Shown: piece by piece, positions 1-8,292 of the stretch
Layout of the letters: each line of letters starts with the position of its first letter
How positions within the stretch are numbered: position 1 is the first letter of the stretch
Source: a methane-oxidizing endosymbiont of Gigantopelta aegis
Lineage (GTDB): Bacteria > Pseudomonadota > Gammaproteobacteria > Methylococcales > Methylomonadaceae
Direction: 5' to 3'
DNA length: 63,452 bases
Assembly (NCBI RefSeq): GCF_016097405.1
Contig: NZ_JAEHGD010000001.1
Coordinates: 1,944,872-2,008,323 of the forward strand
The notes under the pieces: generated by a model
Seen by the model: only the letters and a program-made list of their open reading frames with translations
What the model was told of the DNA's origin: nothing
Databases searched by the model: none
Position numbers and translations under genes: made by a program

Positions 1-11
1 GCATTTTTAGA

Positions 12-608
12 TTAAAGTCCTGTCCACTCCTGATGAAGATTGGCTTCTATGCCAAACATTTCCAGAATGCGACCGACTGCTTCATTGACCATATCCATCA
101 CTGAATCGGATTTATTGTAAAAAGCCGGCATCGGTGGATATAGGATGGCGCCCATTTCCGTTGCCGTTACCATATTGCGGACATGGGCCAGATTAAGGGG
201 CGTTTCGCGCGGCATCAGCACCACTTTTCGGCGTTCTTTAAGTTGTACATCGGCCGCGCGTGTAATCAGGTTATCGCCAAAACCATGTGCGATGGCCGCC
301 AGGGTTTTCATCGAGCAGGGCGCGATAATCATGCCTTCGGTTTTGAACGAGCCACTCGATACGGCGGCAGCAATATCATTGATACCATGAACCTGGTCGG
401 CCAGTGATTCGATGTCGGACTTTCTCATATTCAGCTCAAATTTCAGGTTGACCAGTCCGGCTGAGGAAATAATCAAATGACTTTCCCACTCATCTAGAGT
501 TTGCAAAACCTGTAACATTCGAATGCCATAAATAGCGCCTGTCGCGCCGGTCAATGCGATAATTAAGCGTTTTTTGCGCGGTTTCAATCGTGTTTCCAAA
601 ATACTCAA
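12..608 (-). CDS. ubiX: Flavin prenyltransferase UbiX
   Basis: Makes prenylated FMN, the cofactor of UbiD-type decarboxylases, and so supports ubiquinone biosynthesis; cytosolic. The 198-residue product is full length for the family. A short basic N-terminus leads to the flavoprotein motif GATGAIYG (about residues 20-27), followed by SGSF near residue 86, PCSMKTLA near 98 and RETPLN near 135, the usual FMN and dimethylallyl-phosphate contacts. The start overlaps the stop of pip by 4 bases, so the two genes are probably translated together. The stop lies 11 bases from the window edge. Family identity is clear; only the cellular UbiD partner is unknown from this window. Confidence 0.95.
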   Translation of the reverse strand: MSILETRLKPRKKRLIIALTGATGAIYGIRMLQVLQTLDEWESHLIISSAGLVNLKFELNMRKSDIESLADQVHGINDIAAAVSSGSFKTEGMIIAPCSMKTLAAIAHGFGDNLITRAADVQLKERRKVVLMPRETPLNLAHVRNMVTATEMGAILYPPMPAFYNKSDSVMDMVNEAVGRILEMFGIEANLHQEWTGL

Positions 609-1552
609 ACCTGTTGTAAAAAATTATCAGTGGCCGTGATTAAGGCGTCAATCATTTCATCGCCAGCGGCAATATGGCCACTGTTTGGCAAAATTTCCAA
701 TTTGGCTTTTGGCAAGGCCTTTGATAATGAAAATCCGGCTTCGGCCGGGCATACCAAATCTAAACGACCATGAATGATATGGGTGGGAATATGTTGGATG
801 AGGTGACAATTATCCAGTATTTGGTTGTCCTCAATGAAATAATGATTATGGGCGTAGTGCAGTTCCATGCGGACTTGCCGCAGCAGTGTTTCATCACACT
901 CAGCCTTTGCCGTATCGGTTGGATACAAAGGTCCTAGGGCGGTTTGTGCGCCCCAGTCGGCCCAGGCTAAGGCGGCGGCTTCACGCTCTTCTTTATGTGA
1001 TGAAAAAACCGCCTGAACCAGGTGCTCCAACAGGTGTTTAGGGTGTGACAAGCGAACACTTGACACCAATTTTTGCCAACATTCAGGATAGATGCGCCCC
1101 GCGCTACCTTCAATAAACCAATCCATATCACGTTGCCGGGCCAGGAAAACGCCACGTAAAATGAGGCCTGCGACCCGTTCAGGGTACTGTTGGGCATAGA
1201 GCAAGGCGAGTGTTGCGCCCCATGAGCCTGCAAATAATAACCATGTAGAAATCTTCAGACGTTTGCGGATGTTTTCCAAGTCATTGATTAATGCTTGGGT
1301 ATTATTTTGTTCAAGTGCTCCAAATGGGCGTGAACGACCGCTGCCGCGCTGATCCAGTAAAATAATATGGTATTGTTCTGGGTTGAAAAAACGCCGATGC
1401 TCGGGGCGACAACCAGAGCAGGGACCGCCGTGCAAAAACACAACCGGAAAGCCAGCAGGATTTCCACATTGCTCGACATAAACTTGATGAATGTCATCAG
1501 TATCGAGGTAAAAATGATGAAAAGGATCTATTTCGGGGTAGAGTGTTTGCAT
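605..1552 (-). CDS. pip: Proline iminopeptidase (alpha/beta hydrolase, S33)
   Basis: Releases N-terminal proline from peptides in the cytosol. The 315-residue length is normal. The oxyanion motif HGGPCSGC lies at about residues 41-48, the nucleophile elbow GSWGATLAL at about 109-117, the acid in GRLDLVCP and the catalytic His in NSGHIA near the C-terminus, so the triad looks complete. It is the upstream partner of ubiX (4-base overlap). About 220 bases of non-coding sequence separate its start from the divergent gene at 1773. I infer the substrate from family membership; related S33 hydrolases can act on other esters or amides. Confidence 0.92.
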   Translation of the reverse strand: MQTLYPEIDPFHHFYLDTDDIHQVYVEQCGNPAGFPVVFLHGGPCSGCRPEHRRFFNPEQYHIILLDQRGSGRSRPFGALEQNNTQALINDLENIRKRLKISTWLLFAGSWGATLALLYAQQYPERVAGLILRGVFLARQRDMDWFIEGSAGRIYPECWQKLVSSVRLSHPKHLLEHLVQAVFSSHKEEREAAALAWADWGAQTALGPLYPTDTAKAECDETLLRQVRMELHYAHNHYFIEDNQILDNCHLIQHIPTHIIHGRLDLVCPAEAGFSLSKALPKAKLEILPNSGHIAAGDEMIDALITATDNFLQQV

Positions 1553-1772
1553 AGCGCGTGATCAAAATAAAGGGAGATTATTATACGCTTCAGATAGAAA
1601 AAATAGATAGATACAGACCGCGCTTTTGTTACTTGATTTGAGCTTGAATACACAGCTTAGGTTGCTTCCACAGATGATTTCAATAATGGCCGTTTCTATA
1701 TTATGTCGGCTCGGTGTATACTCTGCAAATGAGGTAATTATGATTTTTTTGCGACTTTAGGGATGTGATTTA

Positions 1773-3173
1773 ATGGCTGATAAAACAGTAAGTAAGCATT
1801 TGATTCAACTCGAAAAGCTCTTTGCCAGTGGAAACCCCGCCTTGCAAACAGCAATCAAGACTTTTCACGAATTAGATCAGCTTGAATATGATTTAGGGCT
1901 GCTGGATGAAAATGACACGACAGCTCGCAAAGTATCCTGGTGGCCGATTATCAGTACGATCGGCGGACATTCACCGTCGAAAAATGAATTTTTAACGCGT
2001 TTTCTTAACACAGAAGCCTATAGTAATCCACATAAATTCACCGTGTTTCAATACACGGCGCAAGCTTCTTCGGTGACGTTGCCGGGGACTGCCGTCGATG
2101 CTGATCATCGCTTACCGTTCTATCAAATCAGTCGCGATATTGAAAATATTGCCAAAGGGGAAGGCGCTAAGATCAATGCCTATCTGGAATTAGTTACGGT
2201 AAATAGTGATATTCTTAAAAACAGGTTGTTGATCGATACACCGGTTCTGGGGACACATGAAGACAATAAAATCATACAACTATTGACCAACCGGACGATT
2301 GCCATGTCTGATCTGGTTTTGGTGTTTAGTGATTTTTTCGAGGCCGATTCCGAGCTGATTAAAGAGACGGTAAATACTATTGTAGAAAATCAGGACAGCA
2401 ACAAATTCCTTTTTGTTATCGACCACTCTGAGCTCAGTCTCGATGCCGCTAGAACGGCTGAAATCATTGGAACTTGGCGCAGACGTCTAAGACAATTAGG
2501 CATCAACACAGGCGAATTTGTGGTGTTGACGCAAACAAACGAACACTCCACCATTCAACGTCGGATCAATAATCTGGAAACTGATCGCGCCTATCGGATT
2601 TTGGCGGTTTTAGAGCAAAATATTCGGGCCGTTGAAGATGTTCATGTTCCAGAAGTCAGAAAGGCGGTTGAAACCTGGAAAGATCGAACCAATATGACGA
2701 CATTAATTGTTTTGGGCTTTTTGGTGACGATTCTGTTATTTGCCGAAATTACGATGGGTATTTTGGATATATTGATCGATCCGATAATCGGCCCGATATT
2801 TTTGTTGATATTGATAGCGATTTTATTGCCCATACATTTGGTTGTCGGCAAGGTTCATGCAAAGTTAATCGTTGAGACATTGTATTCACGACAACGAAAA
2901 TTGAATATTCCCGAAAATCTGGCCGGTATGTTTGAGAAAGGACTAAGCTTCTGGCGGATTATTTTGCCCATAAAATCAACAATTGCAGAGAGTAAGAAGT
3001 ACCGCAAACGTATCAAACAACTACTGGAAAAAACCAAAGACTTGGTTCAATCATTGAATGATCAATTCAGCCATTTTCAAATAGATTCATCAGCGTCAAC
3101 GTCTTATCAGCCTTCCTATGATGATACTGAGACTTTCGACATTAATAACAATAACAATAATAGTCTTGAGTAA
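1773..3173 (+). CDS. Degenerate GTPase-like protein with two C-terminal membrane segments
   Basis: Function unknown. The 466-residue protein has the outline of a dynamin-like or Era-like GTPase. A beta-strand plus loop, IGGHSPSKNEF (63-73), sits where a P-loop would be but lacks the GKS signature. DTPVLG (155-160) resembles a G3 DxxG box, and FVIDHSE (214-220) sits where NKxD is expected. Two strong hydrophobic segments follow (about 310-330 and 335-360), then a basic coiled region and a Ser/Thr/Asn-rich tail with six Asn in a row. I see no signal peptide, so the GTPase-like part is probably cytosolic. Only five bases separate it from the next membrane-protein gene, which suggests a two-gene unit. 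GTP binding is doubtful because the phosphate-binding Lys context is altered. Confidence 0.6.
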   Translation: MADKTVSKHLIQLEKLFASGNPALQTAIKTFHELDQLEYDLGLLDENDTTARKVSWWPIISTIGGHSPSKNEFLTRFLNTEAYSNPHKFTVFQYTAQASSVTLPGTAVDADHRLPFYQISRDIENIAKGEGAKINAYLELVTVNSDILKNRLLIDTPVLGTHEDNKIIQLLTNRTIAMSDLVLVFSDFFEADSELIKETVNTIVENQDSNKFLFVIDHSELSLDAARTAEIIGTWRRRLRQLGINTGEFVVLTQTNEHSTIQRRINNLETDRAYRILAVLEQNIRAVEDVHVPEVRKAVETWKDRTNMTTLIVLGFLVTILLFAEITMGILDILIDPIIGPIFLLILIAILLPIHLVVGKVHAKLIVETLYSRQRKLNIPENLAGMFEKGLSFWRIILPIKSTIAESKKYRKRIKQLLEKTKDLVQSLNDQFSHFQIDSSASTSYQPSYDDTETFDINNNNNNSLE

Positions 3174-3178
3174 CCGAT

Positions 3179-3679
3179 ATGAACTATTTAAAACAGTATC
3201 TGCCGCTCTGCTGGTTTGGTGTGAATCCGCTCGATTTACCGATATCGATCCAGTTTTTTAAACAGAACCTGTTTTTTTATTTTGCCTTGGAGCTGTTTAC
3301 CCAGGCGAATATGATTGAAACCTATGAAGCGTTTTTTGAAGTCACGATAGAAACCATACTGACGGTTTGTTTTATTGCGCTTGCATTGGCGGTCAACAGA
3401 ACCTTTGATACCTTTCTTCCGGTTGTAACGGCTGTTTTGTTCAGTGAGAATGTGGTTGCTGTCTTAGGTTTGCCGACCATGATCTGGTTGACGATGACCG
3501 ATCATGAGGTGAGTTATATCCTGATGTTTATATTGGTTGTTTGGGATTTTTTACTGGTTGCGTATGTGTTTCGGAAGGCGCTGGGCATCAATAGATTGGC
3601 ATCGTTTATCGTTTCCTTCTTTTATTTTTTTTGTACCTACGGTGCAGCCTATGGCATTACTTCATTGGTTATTGGCTAA
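3179..3679 (+). CDS. Small multi-pass membrane protein, partner of the GTPase-like gene
   Basis: I do not recognise a family. The 166-residue product is very hydrophobic, with about four predicted transmembrane stretches (roughly 48-65, 70-92, 100-125 and 140-163), separated by short polar loops. The region before the first segment is aromatic-rich. It begins five bases after the stop of the degenerate GTPase-like gene, so the two are probably co-transcribed, and the product may be its membrane partner. There are no cysteine pairs, histidine clusters or charged intramembrane motifs that would point to a transporter or redox protein. It could equally be a generic inner-membrane protein of no known fold. 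Confidence 0.55.
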   Translation: MNYLKQYLPLCWFGVNPLDLPISIQFFKQNLFFYFALELFTQANMIETYEAFFEVTIETILTVCFIALALAVNRTFDTFLPVVTAVLFSENVVAVLGLPTMIWLTMTDHEVSYILMFILVVWDFLLVAYVFRKALGINRLASFIVSFFYFFCTYGAAYGITSLVIG

Positions 3680-3826
3680 ACCAACGTCATATCACTTTTC
3701 CGTAATGAACATTATAAACATCAATGCGCCTGCGCCTTGTCTCTTGATGAGTTCAGCTTCGCTTGCCAAAGCCTACAGCGCACGGTAAAGTGCCTGGCTT
3801 GTGTTTACTTTGATATTGAAGACTTT

Positions 3827-4591
3827 ATGCCTATCTCACCTGCCATCGCTGAAAATATTATTCGCCAAGCTGGAAACATTGCGCTTGAGCATTTTAAAGA
3901 CTTAACCACCCTTGAAGTTAATAAAAAAAGTTCACGTGACTTGGTGACAGAAGCAGATGTCGCGGTTGAAGCTTTTTTAAAGCAGGCTTTAAACGATGCT
4001 TACCCGGAATTTGGTTTTTGGGGGGAAGAAAGCGGCCAAACTGAAAACCAGGCTAATCGTTGGATTGTTGACCCGATTGACGGTACCCATTCTTTTGCTA
4101 AAGGCCAGTATTTCTGGTCAATCAGTGTTGCATTGGAGCTGGAAGGGGAATTGCCGTTTGGTGCGGTCTACGCGCCGGCATTAGATGATTATTATTATGC
4201 ACAAAAGTCTCAAGGTGCATTCAAAAATGGGAATGCAATACATGTTTCTGATGAGGACAGCCTAGATAATGCCATGGTCGCAACGGGTTTTGCCTGTTTG
4301 CGTTCATATCTGGAGGATAATAATCTAGAGCGTTTTGCTCGTATTGCTATGAGAACCACAGGGCAACGGCGGTTTGGATCGGCGGCGATGGATTTATGTT
4401 TAGTTGCTGATGGTCAGGTCGATGCGTTTTGGGAGCAGGAATTAAATCTGTATGACGTGGCGGCGGGCGCGTTGATTGTCAAAGAAGCCGGTGGCACGGT
4501 GACCGATTTTAAAGGACAAGAGGGGATTTTTCCCAAGCAAATTCTGGCAACTAATGGCTTGTTGCTGGATCAGATCCTGGCGTTGATGTAA
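3827..4591 (+). CDS. Inositol-monophosphatase-family phosphatase (HisN/SuhB-like)
   Basis: Mg-dependent, Li-sensitive-type sugar/inositol phosphatase fold, cytosolic. I chose the ATG at 3827 (254 residues). An upstream in-frame ATG at 3737 adds 30 residues that match nothing in the family. Metal-binding motifs are intact: WGEESG (65-70), DPIDGTHSF (82-90) and the C-terminal LYDVAAG near 210. The substrate could be histidinol phosphate (HisN), inositol phosphate (SuhB/CysQ relatives) or another small phosphate ester; the sequence alone does not decide. No histidine or cysteine-nucleotide genes are nearby. A perfect 33-base hairpin follows the stop and separates it from the convergent gene. Confidence 0.82.
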   Translation: MPISPAIAENIIRQAGNIALEHFKDLTTLEVNKKSSRDLVTEADVAVEAFLKQALNDAYPEFGFWGEESGQTENQANRWIVDPIDGTHSFAKGQYFWSISVALELEGELPFGAVYAPALDDYYYAQKSQGAFKNGNAIHVSDEDSLDNAMVATGFACLRSYLEDNNLERFARIAMRTTGQRRFGSAAMDLCLVADGQVDAFWEQELNLYDVAAGALIVKEAGGTVTDFKGQEGIFPKQILATNGLLLDQILALM

Positions 4592-4594
4592 ATA

Positions 4595-4627
4595 TATTCT
4601 GCGAAAGTATCATACTTTCGCAGAATA
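4595..4627. terminator. Perfect hairpin between convergent genes
   Basis: A 16-base arm TATTCTGCGAAAGTAT and its exact complement are separated by one base (effectively a 3-base loop). It sits four bases after the stop of the phosphatase gene and 14 bases from the stop of the convergent gene. There is no long T-run on either side, so it may act as a bidirectional terminator or 3'-end stabiliser rather than a classic intrinsic terminator. Confidence 0.6.
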
Positions 4628-4641
4628 GGTATAAAACAGGT

Positions 4642-5643
4642 TCAAGAATAATTTTCATTTAATTCTTTCTCAAGTAGGGATTGAATAAGTGTGTCGTAAT
4701 GTCGCCGCAGATTGAAATCGGTGGGCTTTGGCAGGCCTAATTGCTGTTCTAATTTGAAGCGTAATTCGGTGATAAAGTGTCGCCGTAAGGTGCTGTCTTC
4801 TGGGATAGTGACTTTTTTTATGGTCTGTGACTGAACGGCAATGAGGGCTGCGTTACTGTCGCTTCGATCGGTTAGCGCTTGAAGTTTTTCAATCAATTTA
4901 GATTCTAGCAATTGATCGTAATGTCGTTTGAGCGTTGCATCGGTCGGTCTCGGTTCAAGCAATGCTTCTGTCTCAGCTAATAATTGTGTCATGAAATGGC
5001 GTTTCAAGGCGCTATCCTGTGGCACGACTTCGCCAAACATTTCGGCAATTTCAATAAGTTCATGCAATGGTTTACGATAACACCGTGTAATGGAAGGTAT
5101 GCCAGAGTCGTTTTCTGAGGTTTTAGTGTCAGGCGATGGTGTTTTGGTAGAAAAGGTTTTTTCATGTGCATCGACATGTTGTTTGAGCGTTTCCAATGCG
5201 TGACGGCCGTGTTTCAGTTTGCGTAATGACAAAACCAGAAACAAGGAACCGATAAGCGCAAATGCAATCGAAGCCATTGCGATTTCATCAAGTTGTTGCT
5301 GATGCATATAAACAGCCAGTGCCAGGTAGCCAACTAGAATAATAATGATAAAGGCAACAATCGCTTTGACTTCCCCGGCAATAATATCAACACTGTCTTC
5401 TTTGACATGAAGTTTAGGCAAACCGACTTTTAAAAGGTTTTGCGGGTCACGGGTATCGCATTTGAGGTCCCGTGCCAGCGCGAGTGTATCGTAATCCTGT
5501 TTTATCCGTTTATGCCGTTTACGGCTTTTTTGTAAAAAATAAATAATAACCAGCACAGTAATAAACATCGCTAATAGAATGAGCTCGAGTGCTGGGGTTG
5601 TATCTTTTATGTTATTCAGAAAATCTTGTTTTGAATTAAACAT
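4642..5643 (-). CDS. Two-TM membrane protein with C-terminal LRRH repeats
   Basis: Unknown function. I place the start at 5643 because a strong Shine-Dalgarno (GAGGAGGT) lies 7 bases upstream; a longer in-frame reading to 5775 would add 44 residues but overlaps the upstream gene. The 333-residue product has a hydrophobic segment at about 19-36, a basic stretch, two more hydrophobic segments at about 93-112 and 122-140, then a cytosolic tail. The tail carries four copies of a short unit, consensus P-x-D-x-x-L-[KR]-R-H-[FY]-x(3)-L, arranged as two tandem pairs of about 50 residues (SALKRHF / ATLKRHY, then STLRRHF / NLRRHY). It follows the MBL-fold gene by about 95 bases. The repeats suggest a protein-protein or ligand-binding module, but no function can be assigned. 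Confidence 0.65.
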   Translation of the reverse strand: MFNSKQDFLNNIKDTTPALELILLAMFITVLVIIYFLQKSRKRHKRIKQDYDTLALARDLKCDTRDPQNLLKVGLPKLHVKEDSVDIIAGEVKAIVAFIIIILVGYLALAVYMHQQQLDEIAMASIAFALIGSLFLVLSLRKLKHGRHALETLKQHVDAHEKTFSTKTPSPDTKTSENDSGIPSITRCYRKPLHELIEIAEMFGEVVPQDSALKRHFMTQLLAETEALLEPRPTDATLKRHYDQLLESKLIEKLQALTDRSDSNAALIAVQSQTIKKVTIPEDSTLRRHFITELRFKLEQQLGLPKPTDFNLRRHYDTLIQSLLEKELNENYS

Positions 5644-5737
5644 ACTGACCTCCTCATATAGTTTTATTATTTTATTTATAGAGAATTTGAGTATCTCTCT
5701 TAATTCATTAAAAAACAAGTCTACTTTGCCTGATTTG

Positions 5738-6646
5738 TCAATATCCTGGATGAAATATATCCATATCATTAGCAAATAAAACAGTCCCTGAATATTCTTT
5801 TGCGATCTGTTTTCGGGTTTTTACTTCCTGGCCAAAAGTGCGCGTCATCCGATGAGATAAAACCAGTTTTTTAACCTTGGCTTCAGCAGCAATTCGACCT
5901 ATTTCAGAAGGTGGCATGTGTAATTGGCGCGCAACACCTTGAGCCTGTTCAGGAATGGCATGATGTGCAATCAATAAATTGGCATGTTGGGCTAGTCCTG
6001 CCAAGGTATGGAACTGGTTGTTCATATCACCTGAAAAGACCAGTTTACAACCGGCTATATCAATCTTCCAGGCTAATGCGGGTAAGGGCCCATGATGAAC
6101 AGGAACTGCGGATAATGCCATTTGAGCATTGCGATAGACAAAGCGTACCTGTTTCTTGGTGACATCAACATTTCTTACCTTGATATGATAGCTAGCTTGG
6201 CTTGATGAATCTATGTATGCATTTAAATAAGGATAAAGACCTGTGGAGGAAAAGAGTCGCTCAATAAATTTATCGGTAGCAGGTAATAAGGAATTTCCGG
6301 TGGGCCCAAACACAGCAAGATCACGATGACGGCCTGTGAAATAAAATCCTTTTATTAGGGCCGGCAGTTCGGCACTGTGATCGACATGCAAATGAGAAAA
6401 CAACACAACACTTAGATCATTCGGGTTGGCATTACTTTTTTCATAATTGAGCATGGAGCCTGTGCCGGTATCCAGCAAGATAATTCCCTTATCATCCAGC
6501 CAGATTAAATAACTGGTCGATGCGCGCTGATCTGTCAGCTCAGGACCACCTGAGCCCAATACTTGGACCCGCACGCGATCTTTCTGGCATGTGGCCTGGG
6601 TGGCCAGGCTGAATAGCATTAAAAAAATGATTGAAAAAGTTTTCAT
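5738..6646 (-). CDS. Secreted MBL-fold metallo-hydrolase
   Basis: Metallo-beta-lactamase-fold hydrolase exported to the periplasm. An N-terminal signal peptide (about 20 residues ending near ATC) is followed by the zinc motif HLHVDH near residue 95, a second metal ligand region (HHG near 190) and SGDM near 215, then the late His in VLSHRM. The 302-residue length fits the RNase-Z-like or phosphodiesterase-like MBL branch. The substrate cannot be read from the sequence; arylsulfatase-like, lactonase and cyclic-nucleotide phosphodiesterase relatives all share this layout. It lies upstream of the LRRH-repeat membrane protein on the same strand and is divergent from ychF. Confidence 0.8.
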   Translation of the reverse strand: MKTFSIIFLMLFSLATQATCQKDRVRVQVLGSGGPELTDQRASTSYLIWLDDKGIILLDTGTGSMLNYEKSNANPNDLSVVLFSHLHVDHSAELPALIKGFYFTGRHRDLAVFGPTGNSLLPATDKFIERLFSSTGLYPYLNAYIDSSSQASYHIKVRNVDVTKKQVRFVYRNAQMALSAVPVHHGPLPALAWKIDIAGCKLVFSGDMNNQFHTLAGLAQHANLLIAHHAIPEQAQGVARQLHMPPSEIGRIAAEAKVKKLVLSHRMTRTFGQEVKTRKQIAKEYSGTVLFANDMDIFHPGY

Positions 6647-6743
6647 GACATATCCCCGTTTCCTCTTTATCTCAAATAGTGATTATGTCGCACTCCAGGT
6701 ATTCGTTCAATGGCGTTACTGTTTTATAAAAACTTTAAACGCC

Positions 6744-6752
6744 TGTTATAAT
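6744..6752 (+). promoter_or_regulatory. Extended -10 promoter candidate for ychF
   Basis: TGTTATAAT matches the extended -10 form TGnTATAAT exactly. It lies about 90 bases upstream of the ychF start. A clear TTGACA is absent at the usual distance (TTTATA-like instead), which is tolerated with an extended -10. Transcription would begin near 6759. Confidence 0.5.
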
Positions 6753-6843
6753 GCCGCTTTATTTTTGATTCAGTCCACTGTTATGGGCGACATAATAGTT
6801 GAATCAATCGCTCTCCTATCTAACGTAAACTCAAGAGAAATCT

Positions 6844-7935
6844 ATGGCACTTCATTGTGGAATAGTGGGATTACCCAATGTTGGGAAATCCACTTTGTTT
6901 AATGCTTTGACCAAAGCGACTATCGCCGCGGAAAATTACCCTTTTTGTACGATTGACCCCAATGTCGGTGTCGTTCCTGTACCCGATCCGCGCATGGATA
7001 AACTAGCGGAAATCGTGAATCCGGAAAGGGTTCTACCGACCACAATCGAATTTGTTGATATTGCAGGGTTAGTTGCTGGCGCATCTAAAGGCGAGGGGTT
7101 GGGTAACCAATTTCTGGGGAATATCCGCGAAACCGATGCCATTATCCATGTTGTGCGCTGTTTTGAAGATGATAACGTTGTTCATGTGGCTGGTAAGATT
7201 GACCCTATTGGTGATATTGATGTGATCAATACCGAACTTGCTTTAGCTGATATGAATACAGTCGAAAAAGCCTTACAACGTGCGGCTAAAGCATCAAAAT
7301 CAGGCAACAAAGATGAATTAGCCAGAAAAAATGTGTTGGAAAAAGTATCCAAGCACTTAGATCAGGGCTTACCGGTTCGAACAATGGAGCTAACAGAGGA
7401 TGAACAAGAGCTGCTTAAAGAGCTCTGTCTGATTACCCTCAAACCCGTATTATATGTGGCCAATGTGCAAGACGACGGCTTTGAGAATAACCCTATGCTG
7501 GATCAAGTCAGTCAGTTAGCCAAACAAGAAAATGCCCAAATTGTTCCGGTTTGTGCCGCTATCGAAGCCGAGATCGTTCAGCTTGAAGAGAGTGAAAAAA
7601 AAGAATTTCTGGATGATTTAGGCTTGGAAGAGCCAGGCTTAGATCGCGTTATTCGTGCCGCCTATGATTTACTTGATCTTTCCACCTATTTTACGGCAGG
7701 TGTGAAAGAAGTTCGCGCTTGGACCATTCCGAAGGGTGCTTCGGCACCGCAAGCGGCTGGCGTGATTCATACCGATTTTGAAAAAGGCTTTATTCGCGCC
7801 GAAGTTATCGCCTATGAAGACTTTGTGGCCTTTAAGGGGGAGCAAGGCGCAAAAGATGCCGGAAAATGGCGGCTGGAAGGTAAGGACTATATCGTTCAGG
7901 ATGGCGATGTCATTCACTTTCGATTTAATGTTTGA
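6844..7935 (+). CDS. ychF: Redox-regulated ATPase/GTPase YchF
   Basis: Ribosome-associated OBG-family P-loop NTPase (prefers ATP), implicated in translation and oxidative-stress responses. The 363-residue product is full length. The P-loop GLPNVGKST is at 8-16, the switch/G3 region [17 protein letters not shown] starts near 73, a coiled helical insert spans about 140-200, and a TGS domain occupies the C-terminal 80 residues. It starts at the ATG near the N-terminal MALHCGIVG, the usual YchF start. The peptidyl-tRNA hydrolase gene often found just upstream is absent here. Its last codons overlap the -35 box of the tRNA promoter. Confidence 0.97.
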   Translation: MALHCGIVGLPNVGKSTLFNALTKATIAAENYPFCTIDPNVGVVPVPDPRMDKLAEIVNPERVLPTTIEFVDIAGLVAGASKGEGLGNQFLGNIRETDAIIHVVRCFEDDNVVHVAGKIDPIGDIDVINTELALADMNTVEKALQRAAKASKSGNKDELARKNVLEKVSKHLDQGLPVRTMELTEDEQELLKELCLITLKPVLYVANVQDDGFENNPMLDQVSQLAKQENAQIVPVCAAIEAEIVQLEESEKKEFLDDLGLEEPGLDRVIRAAYDLLDLSTYFTAGVKEVRAWTIPKGASAPQAAGVIHTDFEKGFIRAEVIAYEDFVAFKGEQGAKDAGKWRLEGKDYIVQDGDVIHFRFNV

Positions 7936-7960
7936 CACTAAAACGATTACTACCTATAAT
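7932..7960 (+). promoter_or_regulatory. Consensus sigma-70 promoter of the tRNA gene
   Basis: TTGACA (7932-7937) and TATAAT (7955-7960) are both perfect and separated by exactly 17 bases. The GC-rich discriminator ACGCGC that follows is typical of stable-RNA promoters under stringent control. The -35 box overlaps the stop codon of ychF. Transcription would start near 7967, about 40 bases before the tRNA. Confidence 0.85.
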
Positions 7961-7963
7961 ACG

Positions 7964-7982
7964 CGCTCTCTCATCGAGAGCG
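7964..7982 (+). other. Hairpin in the tRNA leader / ychF 3' end
   Basis: CGCTCTC, a 5-base loop and GAGAGCG form a perfect 7-bp stem followed by TACTTCTTTTT. It could be a weak intrinsic terminator for ychF read-through. It also lies at the predicted start of the tRNA transcript, so it may instead be a 5' leader structure removed during tRNA processing. Confidence 0.5.
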
Positions 7983-8007
7983 TACTTCTTTTTGAAGGTT
8001 CTATATT

Positions 8008-8085
8008 GGCGGCATAGCTCAGTCCGGTTAGAGCGCGGGATTCATAACCCCGAGGTCCCAGGTTCGATCCCCGGTGCCGCCACCA
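8008..8085 (+). tRNA. tRNA with CAU anticodon (probably elongator Met)
   Basis: A complete cloverleaf: acceptor GGCGGCA (8008-8014) pairs with TGCCGCC (8075-8081), followed by discriminator A and an encoded CCA (8083-8085). The D stem GCTC/GAGC is intact, the anticodon loop reads TTCATAA and the T loop TTCGATC. Pairing shows one A-C mismatch at position 31-39 of the anticodon stem and one at 51-63 of the T stem. It lacks the features of initiator tRNA. A CAU tRNA could also be Ile2 (lysidine-modified); I favour elongator Met from the overall sequence. Confidence 0.9.
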
Positions 8086-8121
8086 TCTCAGCATCCACCA
8101 ACGTCCAAGAAAGTCCTGAAG

Positions 8122-8144
8122 CCAGCATTGTAGCTGGTTTTTTT
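8122..8144 (+). terminator. Intrinsic terminator of the tRNA
   Basis: CCAGC, a 6-base spacer and GCTGG form a short stem followed directly by seven T residues. It lies 37 bases after the CCA end of the tRNA and has no other gene to serve on this strand. The stretch from 8145 to 8292 shows nothing else I can support. Confidence 0.7.
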
Positions 8145-8292
8145 ATGCCTGAATGGTACGATAACGTCCATCAATGTTTGGGGGCATCCACGCAAAAGAG
8201 GGGTTATATTCTAATCCCTAAGGATAGCCGTACTATGTATTTGTTTATTCCGAACTCAGGTTTGATCCGAAATTTTTTCTAAGCACTTACTT

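Noticed and set aside
5644-5775. Longer start (5775) for the LRRH-repeat protein
   Set aside because: The start at 5643 has a near-perfect Shine-Dalgarno, and the longer form would overlap the upstream MBL gene.
7932-8282. A 116-codon open reading across the tRNA
   Set aside because: It overlaps the tRNA gene, its promoter and its terminator, and shows no protein features.
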